The notes: generated by a model from the sequence alone, not told the origin. 64,000 bases of DNA from Furcasterigmium furcatum (GCA_001599815.1 BCIA01000005.1:4720472-4784471), one strand, 5' to 3'; numbered from the stretch's first letter, positions 33,975 through 46,362 are shown. A program made the numbers and translations.

Positions 33975-35114
33975 TCACGCCGCGCCCGCGGCCTCGACCT
34001 CGAGGTACTGCTTCGAGAACTCATAGTCAATGTACCCCTCGTCCTGCACCGGCGTGTAGAACGTCTTGCGGTCGTACGGGTTCAGCGGGATCCCCTCCTT
34101 GACGCGGTACACCAGGTCCGGCGTGGAGAGGAAGTACCGGCCGAAGACGACGACGACCTCGGCGTCGGCGTAGTCGGCGTCGACGGCCTGCAGCGCGCGC
34201 TCGGGGGTGTACCCGCCTGCGACGAGCAGCGGGCTCTGGCCGGCCCAGATGTCGAAGGCGAAGCGCAGGCTCTCCCCCATGTCGGTGTCGACGTTGTTGA
34301 TGACGCGCGACTCGACGAGGTGGAGGTACGCGGGGCGCACGGCCTTGAGGGCGCCGATGAGGTGGGAGAACTGCGCGAGCCCGGCGCCGTCGGCCATCTT
34401 CATGCCCTGCCAGGTGTTCCAGGGGCTGAGGCGGATGCCGAGGTTCTCGGGGCCGACGGCTTCGGCGACGGCGGTGGCGAGCTCGACGGCGAAGCGGGAG
34501 CGGTTCTCGACGGAGCCGCCGTAGGAGTCTGTGCGCTGGTTCGTGACGTCCTGGGTGAACTGGTCGATGAGGTAGCCGTTTGCGCCATGGAGCTCGACGC
34601 CGTCGAATCCGGCGGCCATGGCGTTGCGGGCGGCCTGGACGAAGTCGGCGATACAGTCCTTGATGTCCTGCTCGGACATCTCGACGGGGGTGGGGCCGTC
34701 GTCGAGGGGGATGGGGGAGGCGCCGTACAGGGGATAGCCGGCCTTGTTGTTGATGCGGCCGGGGGCCATGATCTGGCAGTAGACGAAGCAGCCCTTTGCG
34801 TGGATGTCGTCGACAATGGGCCTCCAGGCGTCGATCTGCTCCTGGCTCCAGATGCCGGGCATGTGCGGCGCGAGGCAGTGGCGCGGGGAGATCTGGGTGG
34901 CCTCGGCGACGAGGAGGGTGCCGGGGGCGCTGCAGCGCTGGAGGTAGTACGTCTTCACGCTGGGCAGGGGGACGTGGGTGGACTCTGTGCAGCGGAAGCG
35001 GGTGAGGGGGGCCAGGGCCATGCGGTGGGCGAGGTTCACGCGGCCGACGGTGATGGGTTTGAAGAGCTTGGACTGGGCCGCGGCGTGGCCGTTGGTGCCG
35101 TTGGTGACGGCCAT
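33975..35114 (-). CDS. Old yellow enzyme family NAD(P)H:flavin oxidoreductase
   Basis: Predicted 379-residue FMN-dependent ene-reductase that would reduce activated C=C bonds. Single exon, start at the ATG at 35114. TIM-barrel signatures of classical OYEs are present: LAPLTRFRCTE with the FMN-contacting Thr, the substrate/FMN-binding His-Asn pair in ELHGANGYLIDQF with the catalytic-position Tyr, the conserved NQRTDSYGGSVENRSRF loop, and the phosphate-binding FGRYFLSTPDLVYRVKEG followed by PLNPYDRKTFY. Length is typical (about 370-400). No targeting signal. Some fungal homologues serve in ergot-type or other specialised pathways, but no partner genes are visible, so a detoxification or general reductase role is equally possible. 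Confidence 0.93.
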   Translation of the reverse strand: MAVTNGTNGHAAAQSKLFKPITVGRVNLAHRMALAPLTRFRCTESTHVPLPSVKTYYLQRCSAPGTLLVAEATQISPRHCLAPHMPGIWSQEQIDAWRPIVDDIHAKGCFVYCQIMAPGRINNKAGYPLYGASPIPLDDGPTPVEMSEQDIKDCIADFVQAARNAMAAGFDGVELHGANGYLIDQFTQDVTNQRTDSYGGSVENRSRFAVELATAVAEAVGPENLGIRLSPWNTWQGMKMADGAGLAQFSHLIGALKAVRPAYLHLVESRVINNVDTDMGESLRFAFDIWAGQSPLLVAGGYTPERALQAVDADYADAEVVVVFGRYFLSTPDLVYRVKEGIPLNPYDRKTFYTPVQDEGYIDYEFSKQYLEVEAAGAA

Positions 35115-36225
35115 TGTGCTTCGTGATAGGTAGTGTCTGGGGTTACGAGTTCAACGGGAAGCAGAGATGTGGTTCTCTCGGGCAATGGCTTCAACTCATA
35201 CACTTGACGGTAGATCTGCGTTCAACCAGGGCACGACGAGGCGGGGATGGGTCTGTTTTATAACACCTGGCAGGACATCTCCATACTACTACTCGTGCTC
35301 CTCCGTCCCAGTGGACCTCCACATGAAAACCTCTCAGGGCCGTGTGGGGGGCTCGACAGGCTAAAGAGGCACAGTTGTTCAGATGTTGCGTGACGGACGT
35401 CGTTTATCAAGATACAGACGGGGATCGGGAGGGGTGAACCGGAAGCGGGGGGTGGCATCCCGACCCATGGACGTGGAAAAGGGGTCCTCGAGCCGATAAT
35501 AAGGTGATTACTCGCACATATGTCTGCCGCCGCCGCCGCTTGTCTTGATTCTCCAGGGCGCAGGACGGTGCTGTTCCTGGGGGAGGCGGTCTATCGGCTC
35601 CAGACTAAACCAGGAAGAGTCTTCTTATCGGCAGGAAAGCTGCCGACAGGGGCCTCTTTGAGCCACCAAGTGCCGTCGACCGGCTCCAGTCCTCGAGTCA
35701 TGGGGGGTGATCGAGGTGCCAGTTCCCGGTCAGGACTCCACCGGGCGCGCGATAAAGGGGGTTCTTCCTTATCTGGCAGTCTGGCCGCGGATTTCCAACA
35801 GTCAATGCTGAACAATCAGATATTTTCATGTCTGGTTGGGTGCGTTGGACTGGGGGATGGGGAATAGATGATGTGATAAACCTCTGTCCCCCAAACAGGG
35901 GCAGAGTCGAGGAGAGGACAAAGATCAAACAGCCAATCCTTCGACAGACATCATCGGACGAATGGGCTCCCTGATCCAATGCCTGTCTGTCTCGAACCCC
36001 GCGTCTTGCCAGCGAGGCCATCCAGGGGGTCGCATCGCCAAGATCGCTCACCGTCTGCCCTGCGTCGACAGACAGTCACACTTTGAAGAGCAGATGCATC
36101 CAGTCAGGTGAATGAATGGTATTCAGGGTGAAAGAATCAACAAATAAAAAAAGGCTTGCCTAAGCTCCAGATGCATATATTCCGCAACACACCACACAAT
36201 CTCAGCGCCCGCGACGCCTTACTGA
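35115..36225. other. Intergenic region
   Basis: 1.1 kb with no supported gene: promoter of the old yellow enzyme gene at left, 3' UTR of the PAN-like membrane protein gene at right. Open frames here lack motifs. Confidence 0.45.
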
Positions 36226-37215
36226 CTAGTCATCCGCAAAGTCCGAGTGCTGCATGAGCCACGCCGTCTCGACGTTCTCGTCGTACTCGCGCGCGTTCTT
36301 CTGGTACTTGAGCCAGCACATGCTGCCGTCGAGGCCCTGCCTGTTGCGGAAGACCCAGGTCGCGCCGACGCAGGGCCCCTGAGAGCCCTGGGGCCGCACG
36401 TTCTGCGCCGCGCACAGCATGATGCAGTCGTTCATGTTGGTCATGGGGATCTGGCCGAGGTCGCTCGCCGGGTAGTTGATGCCGCACTCGTGCCTGAAGA
36501 CGAGATCGGTGCCAGGGATCTCGGTGTCCGTGAGGTTGGAGCCGGGGCACCGGGGCGTGTTGACGCCGAGGCCCGTGGCCTCCTGTGGGAGGCCGATCGC
36601 GGTGAACTCGCTGTCGGAGGAGGGGCGCGTCGTGGTGGCTGTCTCGGATGTCGTCGACGAGGGGGGCTCGGAGGACGATGAGCCTGTTCCTGACGGCGCT
36701 TCTGATGACGTTCCCGAGGGTGATCCCGATATTCTGTCACGGCCGTGTTAGTCCATGGTGTTCCTGTCATCCCGACTCTTGGGTTCCGCGTATCCTCCGC
36801 CAAGGACCTAACGGATCGTGCCGACTTACGATGCATCCGAGCCCGAGCAGCTGTTGCACTTCTGCCCAGCCATGACGCCAGCCCCGGCGCCGGCACCGAT
36901 GGCAGCGATGAGGAAGAGGGCCGCCAGCAGCGTGACGAAGAATGTGCTTTTCCTCAGGCCGCATATCCTCTTCTCCGGGGTGCCTTGCACAGGTGGCACC
37001 GGCGGCAGCGCCTGTTCGTGGTGGTTCTGGGCTGGGTAGTAGCCCTGCTGCATCTGGCCGGTGACGACCTCCTTGCCCTGGTAGTCGGCGGGCATGAGGC
37101 CTGGTTCATACTGTCCCTCTTGGTACGGCTGCTGGTAGGTGCTCTGCGAGTGATGAGTCGCCATCGTCGCGGGTGTGTTGCTGCCATGGGTATGGCCACT
37201 GAGAGGCGAAGCCAT
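36226..37215 (-). CDS. Single-pass membrane protein with Ser/Thr-rich stalk and PAN-like Cys domain
   Basis: Predicted 297-residue surface protein. Two exons: 37215-36830 and 36733-36226 (intron 96 nt, GTAAGT..ACAG). There is no N-terminal signal peptide. A Gln/Pro/Tyr-rich cytoplasmic segment of about 80 residues is followed by a basic flank (KRICGLRKS) and a transmembrane helix at about residues 92-116 (FFVTLLAALFLIAAIGAGAG). Then come KCNSCSG, a Ser/Thr/Pro stalk (GSPSGTSSEAPSGTGSSSSE), and a C-terminal domain with spaced Cys (NTPRCPGSNLT, RHECGINYP, NDCIMLCAAQN, GPCVGATW, SMCWLKY). This layout is common in fungi and the Cys domain resembles PAN/apple modules. The function is not established; a cell-wall or sensor role is inference. 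Confidence 0.75.
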
Positions 37216-38513
37216 GGCGGTGGCCGATGTGGTGAGATGCCGAGGGGACGTGTAAGCCGGATCCGATGCCCTTCTCTAGGGGCTCGAGGTGGCCCGGTTC
37301 GCAAGTCCTCTGGGGCAGAGTCGAGAGGCAGCCAGAGGCGTGTTGATGCGGCGATGAAGCAAAAGGAGCCAAGAGAGCGAGGGTACCGGGCGGGAGCGGC
37401 AAGGTCCAGTGTTAAACGGCGGTCTCACTGCAGATGCTTCTCGGACCCCAACACCAAAGCAGGGCAGGGGGTCGGAAATGAGACGTGAGACGAACCCACT
37501 GGACCCAGAGACTGTTCACAGCCCTGCGAGGCCTGACGGACGTACCGGGCTTAGCGGCTGCTGGCCATGACAGAATGGGCCTTGATGCACGTACCCATTG
37601 GTCATAGGCTCCCTTACGGCCGTTGACAGCGTGGGATGAGGACTGGAGGGCATGACCGGGGGTGATGAGACGGAATCATCCGAGGGTCTGTGGTGTCAGA
37701 GCATCGCCCATCAACGGGGCCGTGCGGCATGGAGCGAGCCAGGTGCCGGGATGCTGCAGAGATGAAAACCGTGGAGAAACACCACGAGGGGGAAGGGAGA
37801 CACTCGGTGTCTTCACTGTTCGCCAGAGTCGAGGGGGTGATGGTCGTCGTGGATGGTATGTATTCAGGGGCCCGCATCGGCGCTTGTTTCTCATCCTCAT
37901 AACCGAGTCCCATCCAATGAATATGTAGAAGCATCCAACGCCTCCTCATGCATCGCGCTAAGCTGCAACAGAGGTGAGTCCCGTGGCGCATCAGATCGCC
38001 GTGTCTGGATTGGGTGTGGTGCTGGCTGACAGCCCGTGGAAGGCTTAACTTGCCACCGGAACCCTCCCTGCCAGCCCTGAGTCCCCAAAGTACCACACCC
38101 CTGGTCATTAATGTGTCCTGCAAACCAGCTTGCTCCGCCTCGGGCAACCCTCCGCACAGGGAATCCTGGTCGCTTTGCCCCGGGCTTCAGACTGAGTCCC
38201 GCTGGGCCTCCTCTTGCGAACTGAAGCCTTCCCTGAACAGACCTTGCTCTCAGAAGCGCAGAGGTGCCATAAGAAGCGCGCACCTGCGCAGAGCGTCTTG
38301 TTCGCTCTTATTAATCTCCTGTCGCTCCGTGTCCGGGCCCCAGCCCTTGGTCCCGTCAACTCAGCTTCGGTTGTCGTGGATCCTTGACCCTGGGGGCCAA
38401 GACTTGCAGACAGCATCTGCAAGTCAATGCCAAAAATGGCATGGTATTACCAATCCATGCCAAGACTAAGTAATGATTAATGGTGGTTCGGTTCTGGTGC
38501 AACCCGGCGGCGC
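37216..38513. other. Intergenic region
   Basis: 1.3 kb with no supported gene. Promoter of the PAN-like protein gene at left; probable 3' UTR of the GH47 gene at right. Confidence 0.45.
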
Positions 38514-40274
38514 TCAGGTCTGTAGCCGGAACGGGTGCGCCTCGGTGTTGAGGACGAACTCATCGAGGCTGATGAGATCCGGGGGCGAGAAGATGAGGTA
38601 AAAGTACTTCAGCGTCTCAGCCAGCCAGAAGCTCTGTCGACACGTGGTTAGCGACTATCCATTATACTCTCGTGTTCCGGGCCGCCAGCTTACCTCCATG
38701 GAATCCGTCTTCTGCGTCTCCCCCGATGGGACTCTCACGTCAGCGATGGCCGAGTTGCCATACGGCGTGTCCGTAGCCTTCGTGATCGCCTTGAACATGC
38801 GCCAAGCGATGTCCTGCAGCTCCGTCTTGCCCGTCATCCTATAAAGCAGGAAGATGCTCTCGATGGCCTCGGGGCGCAGGATGTACCGCGGGTCGCGCGC
38901 CTGCGTGAAGCTCTTCTTGAGCTTGCGGTCGCCGATCTCCTCCCAGATGTTCTCCTCCCACCCGCAGCCGTCGAGCGTCTCGCAGGGGATCATGGTGAAG
39001 AGCTCCGGCATCACGCCCGACGGGAAGGCGTTGTACGCCCACGCGCAGCCGCGCGCGAGGCGCTCGCCGATGCCCACGTGCTCCTCGATGCCGAACAGCT
39101 TGCCGCCGAGGCCGAACATGCCGCCCGCGAAGCACGAGAGGTGCTGCCCGTCGGCCTTGTGCTCCACCTGGCCGTTCCGGACGTAGGCGTCGCCCGCGAA
39201 CAGGATGTCCTCCTCGTCGGGCAGCATGGGGCGGAAGAGGATGTGTTTCTCGATCGTGTCCATGGCGGCGCGGTACATCTTCTCGTAGGACGGGTCGCGG
39301 CCGCGGAGGAGCAGGTGCATCTTGGGCAGGTACTCGTACAGCGAGTCGGCGAGGGCGCCGATGGTGTAGGTGTCGTCCTCGAGGCGCTCGTTGCGGAAGT
39401 CGATGAGCCGCGGCCACATGCCCGGCAGGCTGGAGGTGCTCTGCGTGCGCTCGAGGAACTGGTTGATGCGGTCCACGGCGTCGAAGTACTTGGGGTTGCC
39501 CGTGAGCTGGGACAGGCGCGTGAACTCGAGGGAGAGCGAGCCGGGCGCGGCGGACGGGTCGCTCGTGCCGGCCATCTGCGTGCCGCCGCGCATCTTTTCG
39601 AAGTTGGCCCAGAAGCCGGGCATGCGGTTCGGCGTGTCCATGGCCATGTAGAGCAGGTTTCCCAGCTCCTCGGCCTTTTGCAGCAGCCCGCGCTCGCCGC
39701 TCAGGTCGTATGCGCTGAGGAGGCCGCCGAGGTGGCGGATCGTGGTCTCGAAGAGGTTCAGGGCAGACTCCTTGGTATTCGCCCAGTTTATCTGGGCGGC
39801 GACGGCGGCGGCTTCGTGGAACTCTTCCTCGAGGCCCATGATCCAGAGCGTGTCGAGCGAGTCGACCATCGTCGCCGCGAAGCCGCCAAACGTGTTCTTC
39901 GCGCCGCCGCTGACGGGCGTGAGCTCATCCTTGCCCCACGCGTGCTCCTTGTAACTCTTCCAGCTCTTCAGAAAGACGTCTCGGACCGCCTTTTGTCGGG
40001 ACGCGGCATCGGGGCTCAGGGGGTCGTTGGAGAAGTCGTGCTGGATGCGAGGGATGGTCTTCGGCCGGCCCTTCGGCACGGGCTTGATGTCGTCGACGGG
40101 GAATCGCTGGTCGACGTTGTTCCAGTTGACGGAGCTCTCCTTGAATGTTACCCGCTTCCAGGGCCAGCGGCGCCTGGAGCCATTCTGCTTCGCGGTGGAC
40201 TGGAGGCTGAAGAAGAGCAGTCCGCAGATGATGACGGCCAGGACCAGGGCGAGGCGGCGGCGGCGAACAAACAT
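38514..40274 (-). CDS. Class I alpha-1,2-mannosidase (GH47)
   Basis: Predicted 566-residue N-glycan-trimming mannosidase of the ER/Golgi. Exon 1 40274-38694, intron 38693-38634 (60 nt), exon 2 38633-38514. The start is the ATG at 40274 (MFVRRRRLALV); the upstream frame extension begins with TTG. A type II anchor spans about residues 8-25 (ALVLAVIICGLLFFSLQ). GH47 signatures: TFGGFAATMVDSLDTLWIMG, DDTYTIGALADSLYEYLPK, HLSCFAGGMFGLGGK, GVMPELFTM, and the catalytic-region glutamates in LRPEAIESIFLLYRMTG. The short second exon supplies the calcium-binding motif LNTEAHPF, so a single-exon model reading through the intron to a stop near 38655 would lose it. Length is typical. Golgi or ER location is not decided. 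Confidence 0.94.
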
Positions 40275-40812
40275 GGCCTCTGTCGGGGGCGTCAAGGAGC
40301 GACGGCGAGTTGGACGGACGGACTGATCGACGTGAGGAGATGAAGGAGTGACGCGCAGCAGCTCAGCTCAAGACGATCACGGATCCTGCTAGAGATCTTA
40401 GGCCTGAACCCCCAAATATTCGCTGACGGATTCGGTTTAGTTTAGCCCCTGAACCCCGGGCCAGGCGCACGCCGCGTCTTCCGGGCCGTTCGGCCCATTT
40501 GGGAAGCGCTGCCAAGTTCTGGGGCGGCCAGACAGATACGATTCAGTGGCCAGGCTGTGGTTGTCGGTGACCTCTGGCCAGTGGAAGATCAATCAATGAC
40601 AGGTTCTGCGTGGCTGAGATCCCGTGTCTTCAATGTCTCAAAGCCATGCGACCGGTGCGCTGCGAGGGACCAGCATTGCTGGAAGGCTTCTGGAATGTCT
40701 CTGCTTCGCTGTGGCTTGAGACGTTTCTTTTGTCGAGACCTTTCAATTGGGATGGAAGATCACGACAGGCGCCTGCATTCTTCCGCTGGGTATATTTGCC
40801 GGACCTTCATTC
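40275..40812. other. Intergenic spacer
   Basis: 538 nt: promoter of the GH47 gene and 3' UTR of the Zn2Cys6 regulator gene. No distinct element recognised. Confidence 0.4.
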
Positions 40813-43248
40813 TCAAGACTCGGGAGCCCCTGAATTGTTCAAATACATCGACTCTCCGACGCCGCCCCCTGGACCGCCCATCGCGTCCCACGCCTGCAGC
40901 GGCGTCGAGAACATGTTGCCAAAGACCTGGTCAATTGTGAAGAGCATCGACTGGCCAGAGCCATCCATGTAAAGGAAAGGATCGCCCGCGGCCGAGAGGT
41001 CCCCCGCGACATCGGCATTGCCGGTGCCGCCCTGCAACGGCGCCTCAACCGACCTGTCTATCTCCGTGATACCAGGTAGCCTCTGGAGATCCGCCCGTCT
41101 CGGCGGCTCGGGCGAGGAGTGCAGAGACAAGCTCCGTCCGAACATGGAACCGTCCGCGCCGGCCTGCTGCTCCGTGGAGTAGACCATGCTGATGTCGAGG
41201 ATCGCGAGGAAGCTCGAGATGTCAATACGGACCTTGTTGCCGTTGCTGCTTGCGCGGTTCGACTCGTAGGCTGCGGTCAGGTCTTCTCGGAGGCCTTCAA
41301 GTCTCTTGGTCTAAAATTCGCAGTGTGAGTGAGTGTCGGCCGCACCGGATGGCTCAAGGGTGAGGACTTACAACGAGGTCTAACCAGGGCCAGGTCCTGC
41401 TGAGAGACAAGATGAACCCGAGGCATTTTTCATAGTTTCGGCGCCGCTGCTGCTGCCGCTCGGAACCATGGCTCGACTCTCCGAGGCTCTGATGCAGCTC
41501 GATGGTGGCCAGGACCGCAGCGCAGTAGGCAAAGACCGGGTCGGAGACATCGTACCGTCTTGCCTCTAAGAAATCAATGAAGTGCAGGATCCAAGCCACA
41601 TGATGTTCCCGCTGGAAGCTGGTCTGCTGCAGAAACAGTTCCGGCACGTTCTTCCATTCCTGCAGCTGGAGCATGATGAGGATTGGGTGGTTGAAGATGC
41701 AAATGGACGTGTGGTAGAGGAGGCGGCTGAGGAGCCAAGGGCCCCAGTAGTCCCGGGACTCTTCGAGATGGGAAGACTCGATGCTGGAGAACTTCATGAA
41801 GCGGTACCTGTGCACCTGGGCGAGTTCCGAGTCGACCTGCATGACGGCCTCGAGGGCCTTCGAGTACACCGACTCGGTGGACCAGGGCGGGACGGTGCGC
41901 TCCGTCGACCCTCGGTCCTGTATGTACGCCTGCGCTTGTGCCCATATCTCGCTCAGCCGGAGGACCACTTGCAGAATACCATTCTGCTCGTCGAGTGTCC
42001 GGAGGGCCTGCGACGACGGGTGGCCTCCCCCTGAGGAAGCCATTCTCGGCGGCACAGGACTTGCCGGGACCCTTGGCAAGGATCGCGAACGAGTCAGCTG
42101 GGCGGCCATGGGACCATCTCCGGTGAGTCTCTGCAGGAGCACGATGCTCCAATAGCACCGCTTGCGCTCTTCGGCTGCTGCTGTGCCGATCTCGCAGGAT
42201 GAGCCGTGGCCCAGGCGAGCACTGCGGGCAAGGCCCGTGGCCAGCGTGGTGTGAACGCGCAGTTGGGCCATGTCCCCGTCTAGCATGGGTGAGTACATGT
42301 AGTTGTATTCGAGCCCGAAGGGATCTTACCGTGCCAGTTGGTGAGCGCGACGAGAATCAGGGTCTGCAGCGTTGACAGCTCGACGCGGCCAGATGCCACC
42401 TCATGCATGGCCTGCCGACGGGCTGCCTCGACATAGCTTGCGGCGTCTTGCGGTGATATCGCAGGAAGACTCCTTGACCTGCTGGCGAAGCGAGAGGCGA
42501 CGGCAAACACGCCGCATACAACGCCGAGGTCTCGGTTCGCAAATGTCGATACAAACCCCCCCGGGGGGAAGAGAGGGAGCGGCTGGCAGTGGCAGTATTT
42601 GAGATAAATCTCCGCCATCTCGCTGGCCAGCTGCCATGGCAAGCTGCCCGGGTCGTCGAAGAGTGCATGGGCCGAGAAGCTGCTGGTGGCCTCACAGCTC
42701 GATGCCGCTGTCCGGACTGACCGAGGCCTCTCGCCACGGACTGAACCCCGACCATGAGCACTATGATGAGATGGCGAGTAGCCGAAAGAGGCGGACCGGA
42801 GATCTGAATCACCGCGATGCCTCAAGCCTGCGAGCACTTCCGCCAGGGTGGTTTCGAGGGACTCGATGCGGTCTTGCTGGTCCGGGGTTAGCCCACGAAC
42901 CTGCTATGTCCTGAGATTACGTACCCATTGCTGAGGCCGGGCATCTGCAGCCACGACAGGAACAGCGTTGCTGCTCTGTGACGTTGCCGTTGGATTCGGA
43001 CCGTACCCGGCCGCCGCCTCGGAGCTGTCAAAAGCGCTGTAGGAGCACCGGGCACGGAGTCGCTCGCATGTCGCGCAAATGGGGCGCTTTCCGGAACACT
43101 TTGATTTCTTACGGCTGCGAGAGATCAGCATCCGTCATGTGGACAGATTCTGGGGTTGAGATCATTACCGGCACGGATCGCAGGCTTGTCGCGTGCGTTT
43201 CAACGGTCGCCGGTCCTCCGGATCGATGGCGGTGTCGGAGGCGTCCAT
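40813..43248 (-). CDS. Zn2Cys6 transcription factor with fungal-specific regulatory domain
   Basis: Predicted 740-residue nuclear regulator. Exons: 43248-43169, 43114-42925, 42876-42330, 42279-41372 and 41310-40813; introns 48-61 nt, frame kept throughout. The DNA-binding cluster is split by intron 1: QACDPC joined to RRKKSKCSGKRPICATCERL, then RARC, giving C-x2-C-x6-C-x6-C-x2-C-x6-C with basic residues after the second Cys. A short coiled-coil-like linker follows (QDRIESLETTLAEVLAGL, after intron 2), the usual dimerisation position. The fungal_trans middle homology region covers about 150-500 (MAEIYLKYCHCQPLPLFP, LRVHTTLATGLARSARLG, WSIVLLQRLTG). Divergent from the D-lactate dehydrogenase gene across 719 nt, so it might regulate it; this is inference from position only. 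Confidence 0.88.
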
Positions 43249-43967
43249 TTCCGCAGCCGGGAGAATCCCCCGAAGCTGTCTTAAAAGGGAGCAATTGGGA
43301 GGATCTTGCTGATGTTCAAGAAGCATAAATCATAGATGCAGAGGGACAAGCTGGGGAAGCAGCCGAGGGCAGCTCGGCGCTGGAGTCGCTCCAACGTAAA
43401 TATCCCCAGGGCCGAAGCCAGGGAACATTGCCGCAAATAGCCCCCCATGGTGTTACCCGTGACTCGCTCTAGGCTATGGAGATAGCGGCTCACTGTGGAC
43501 GAAAGTCTCACCTTCGGCCCAGGGCCTTCGACTGAGCAACACGACAATGGTGTTCGACTATCTATACACTCTTGGACAAATGGATGCATGGCTTTCCGTC
43601 CTCGCGTCTACAAACCGATGAGGGCTTTACTGGCTATCATTTGAGCTCATCAGTGACCATCTCATGGCGTGTGGCCTGAGGAGACATGATTCATTCCGGC
43701 ACCAGAGAAACCGGCCGGTCCGTATCCGACGGATGTACCGGATTCGTCTTATCCGACTTTCAAGGATCATCCCTGCCAGGCATTCCGTCATCGCCTCAAC
43801 CACGCCGTGGCCATCTGTAAGCTCCGAAACACCTACCTTCATACTCAAGCTCTGAGCTTGGAGCTCTGCTGCAACATCTGCATCGATGTCCGTTCATATC
43901 TGATTTATTTCTACCTCATCTGAGAATCACTGATGAATGGGCATACTCACCTAGCTCAGCATCAGCA
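43249..43967. promoter_or_regulatory. Divergent promoter: Zn2Cys6 regulator / D-lactate dehydrogenase
   Basis: 719 nt between two head-to-head start codons (43248 minus and 43968 plus). No coding region seen. Zn-cluster triplets occur (for example CCGTATCCGACGG near 43720), but no long palindromic array was recognised. Confidence 0.4.
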
Positions 43968-45904
43968 ATGGTCCGCGCCTCACTTGCGCCCTCCCTGCGA
44001 AGGGCGTGTCTCCGCCCCTCGGCAGCCGAGCTTCGCGCGTCGCCCATGAGATGCCATCTCAGTCGCCGTGGCACGAGACCTATGACAACCGGACCGAATG
44101 ATGGGCCAGGAAAGACCGCAAGGCGATCACTTCTTCTGCCAGGCCTGGCAGTATTTGGTGCCGGAGTTGGACTCGGCGCCTCTCTCCTGGCCAACGCCTC
44201 CCAGCCCGAGGGTTCCCTGCCGGCCATCAAGTATGCGGACAGGCAGACCATGCTCGCAGTGAGTACAGGAACTATAAAATGGCTTCAAACAGACGCTGAC
44301 GACGGCTGCAGGCCGCGCGAGAACTCGAGGCCGCCCTCGGGGAGGACCTCGTGACCTACGACGACGGCGACATCGAAGCCCATGGCTTCTCAGACTGGTC
44401 CAGCATCAACTCGACCGGCCGAGCGGTAGCGATCGTCTACCCAAGGACAACAGAGGACGTATCGAAAGTCGCATCTGTCTGCCACTCCCACCGCGTGCCC
44501 ATAGGTAAGCCGCCATCCATCCCCCCGTCTACCAGCCGCTTACCCTGCAACCAGTCCCCTACGGCGCCGGCTCCTCGATTGAGGGCAACTTCGCCTCCCC
44601 CTACGGCGGCATCATCATCGACTTCTCCTACATGGACAAGATCCTCGCCTTCCACCCCGAGGACATGGACGTCGTCGTCCAGCCCGGCGTGAACTGGCAG
44701 TCCCTCAACAGGACCATCGCGCACGAGGAGCTCTTCCTGCCCCTTGACCCCTCGCCCACTGCGTCCATCGGGGGCATGGTCTCGACGAACTGCAGCGGCA
44801 CGAACGCCTACCGCTACGGCACGATGAAGGACTGGGTCGTCAACGTCACGGCCGTCCTCGCCGACGGGCGGATCATCAAGACCCGCCGGCGGCCGAGGAA
44901 GACGTCCGCGGGGTACAACCTGACGTCCCTCTTCGTCGGCGCGGAGGGCACCCTGGGCATCGTGACGGAGATCACGCTCAAGCTCGCCGTCGTCCCGAAG
45001 GAGACGAGCGTGGCCGTCGTCGCGTTCGACTCGGTCTCCGAGGCCGCCTCGGCCGCGAGCAGCGTCATCCGCTCCGGCGTGCAGCTCGCGGCCATGGAGC
45101 TCATGGACGACGTGCAGATGCGCATCGTGCGGGACCACGGCAGCGAGGCCGTCCGCCGTATGGGCTGGGAGGAGAAGCCCGCGCTGTTCCTCAAGTTCTC
45201 GGGCCCGTCGAAGGAGGGCATACAGGCGGATATCCGGCAGGTGCGCGAGATGATACGGCCGTACAGGCCGACGCGTTACGTGTTCGCGCGGAACAAGGAC
45301 GACGAGGCGAATCTTTGGGCCGCGAGGAAGGAGGCCCTCTGGAGCATGACGGCCATCAAGCCTGAGGGGCACGCGATCTGGTCGACGGACGTGGCGGTGC
45401 CGATTTCGCGGCTCGCGGAGATCATCACGGTCTCGAAGGAGGAGGGGGCCGAGCTGGGCGTGTTCGCGAGCATTGTCGGGCACGTTGGCGATGGGAACTT
45501 CCACGAGGCGCTGATGTATGACCCGAAGGACCCGAAGCAGAAGGCGGCGGTGTCGGCGGCGATTCACAGGATGATGGACCGCGCGCTGGAGATGGAGGGG
45601 ACGGTGTCGGGCGAGCATGCCATCGGCATGGGGAAGATGGTGAGTAGACTGAACCGAATCTCTGGTTGTGGTCTTTTGCTGACGACAGCCAAAGCAATGC
45701 TTGATGGACGAGCTTGGCCCGGAGACGATGCAGGTCATGAAGCAGTTCAAACACGCCGTGGATCCGAGGTACGTGTGCGATGCCTTCAGAAGTTTTGGCA
45801 GAGACTGACATGCTGCCCGCAGATGGATCTTGAACCCCGGCAAGGTATTCGGCTTGCCTGACGGATCAAAGGCGGTGCCTGCGCCGAACCAAATTGCCTC
45901 CTAG
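43968..45904 (+). CDS. DLD: Mitochondrial D-lactate dehydrogenase (cytochrome), FAD-dependent
   Basis: Predicted 576-residue flavoenzyme oxidising D-lactate to pyruvate and passing electrons to cytochrome c. Exons: 43968-44258, 44312-44504, 44555-45639, 45689-45768 and 45823-45904; introns 49-54 nt. The N-terminus is Arg/Ala-rich with no acidic residue at first (MVRASLAPSLRRACLRPSA), then a membrane segment (LLLPGLAVFGAGVGLGASLL) near 54-74: a presequence plus inner-membrane anchor. The PCMH FAD-binding domain has VPYGAGSSIEGN, QPGVNWQSLNR, GGMVSTNCSGTNAYRYG and GAEGTLGIVTEITLKL. The C-terminal FAD-oxidase domain has GHVGDGNFHEAL, SGEHAIGMGK and the end motif WILNPGKVFGLP. The last two exons are short and are needed for this motif. 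The 468-codon opposite-strand frame is a shadow. Confidence 0.93.
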
Positions 45905-46362
45905 ATCCGACTTGGACTGTGTATTCCTGGTTTGTAAATACGGCGCGAGACGAAATGGCACACCAAAGGCATTGCATGTGCTCTTGGGCCGGGTCTCGTT
46001 GGAAGGCCTCGTCGGGTTGTTTGGCTCTCTCAAGGGTAGTGTGTAAGCACCAGATCTGTGCAGAATGAGAGCTGTTCCAGGGGCCCAGACAGCAGAGCAC
46101 GACCTAATCCGAAATAGAACTTGAACAGCATGCACCTTGCCAAGTGTGGCTTGCACTACGGGCGGCAAGATGCCAACGGCACCCCTGAATGGCCGCACTC
46201 ATGCCGGACAAGTCAGGGTGCGTGACAAGTCTGCTGATGCCTGAGCCAACTTCCCCGCCTCGAATTCCAATTCTGCCTCAACATCCTTCAAGGGGCTGAC
46301 CCTCGACCTTGATCAACACAACTCTCGTGGCAACGAGAAAAGCAATCGCTCGAGTAGCTGTC
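45905..46362. promoter_or_regulatory. Intergenic spacer upstream of the NLR gene
   Basis: 458 nt holding the D-lactate dehydrogenase 3' UTR and the NLR promoter. No clear TATA box recognised. Confidence 0.4.

Noticed and set aside
39078..40343. 421-codon plus-strand frame
   Set aside because: Antisense of the GH47 mannosidase gene.
44437..45843. 468-codon minus-strand frame
   Set aside because: Exact antisense of the D-lactate dehydrogenase exons; Arg/His/Leu-rich shadow with no motif.
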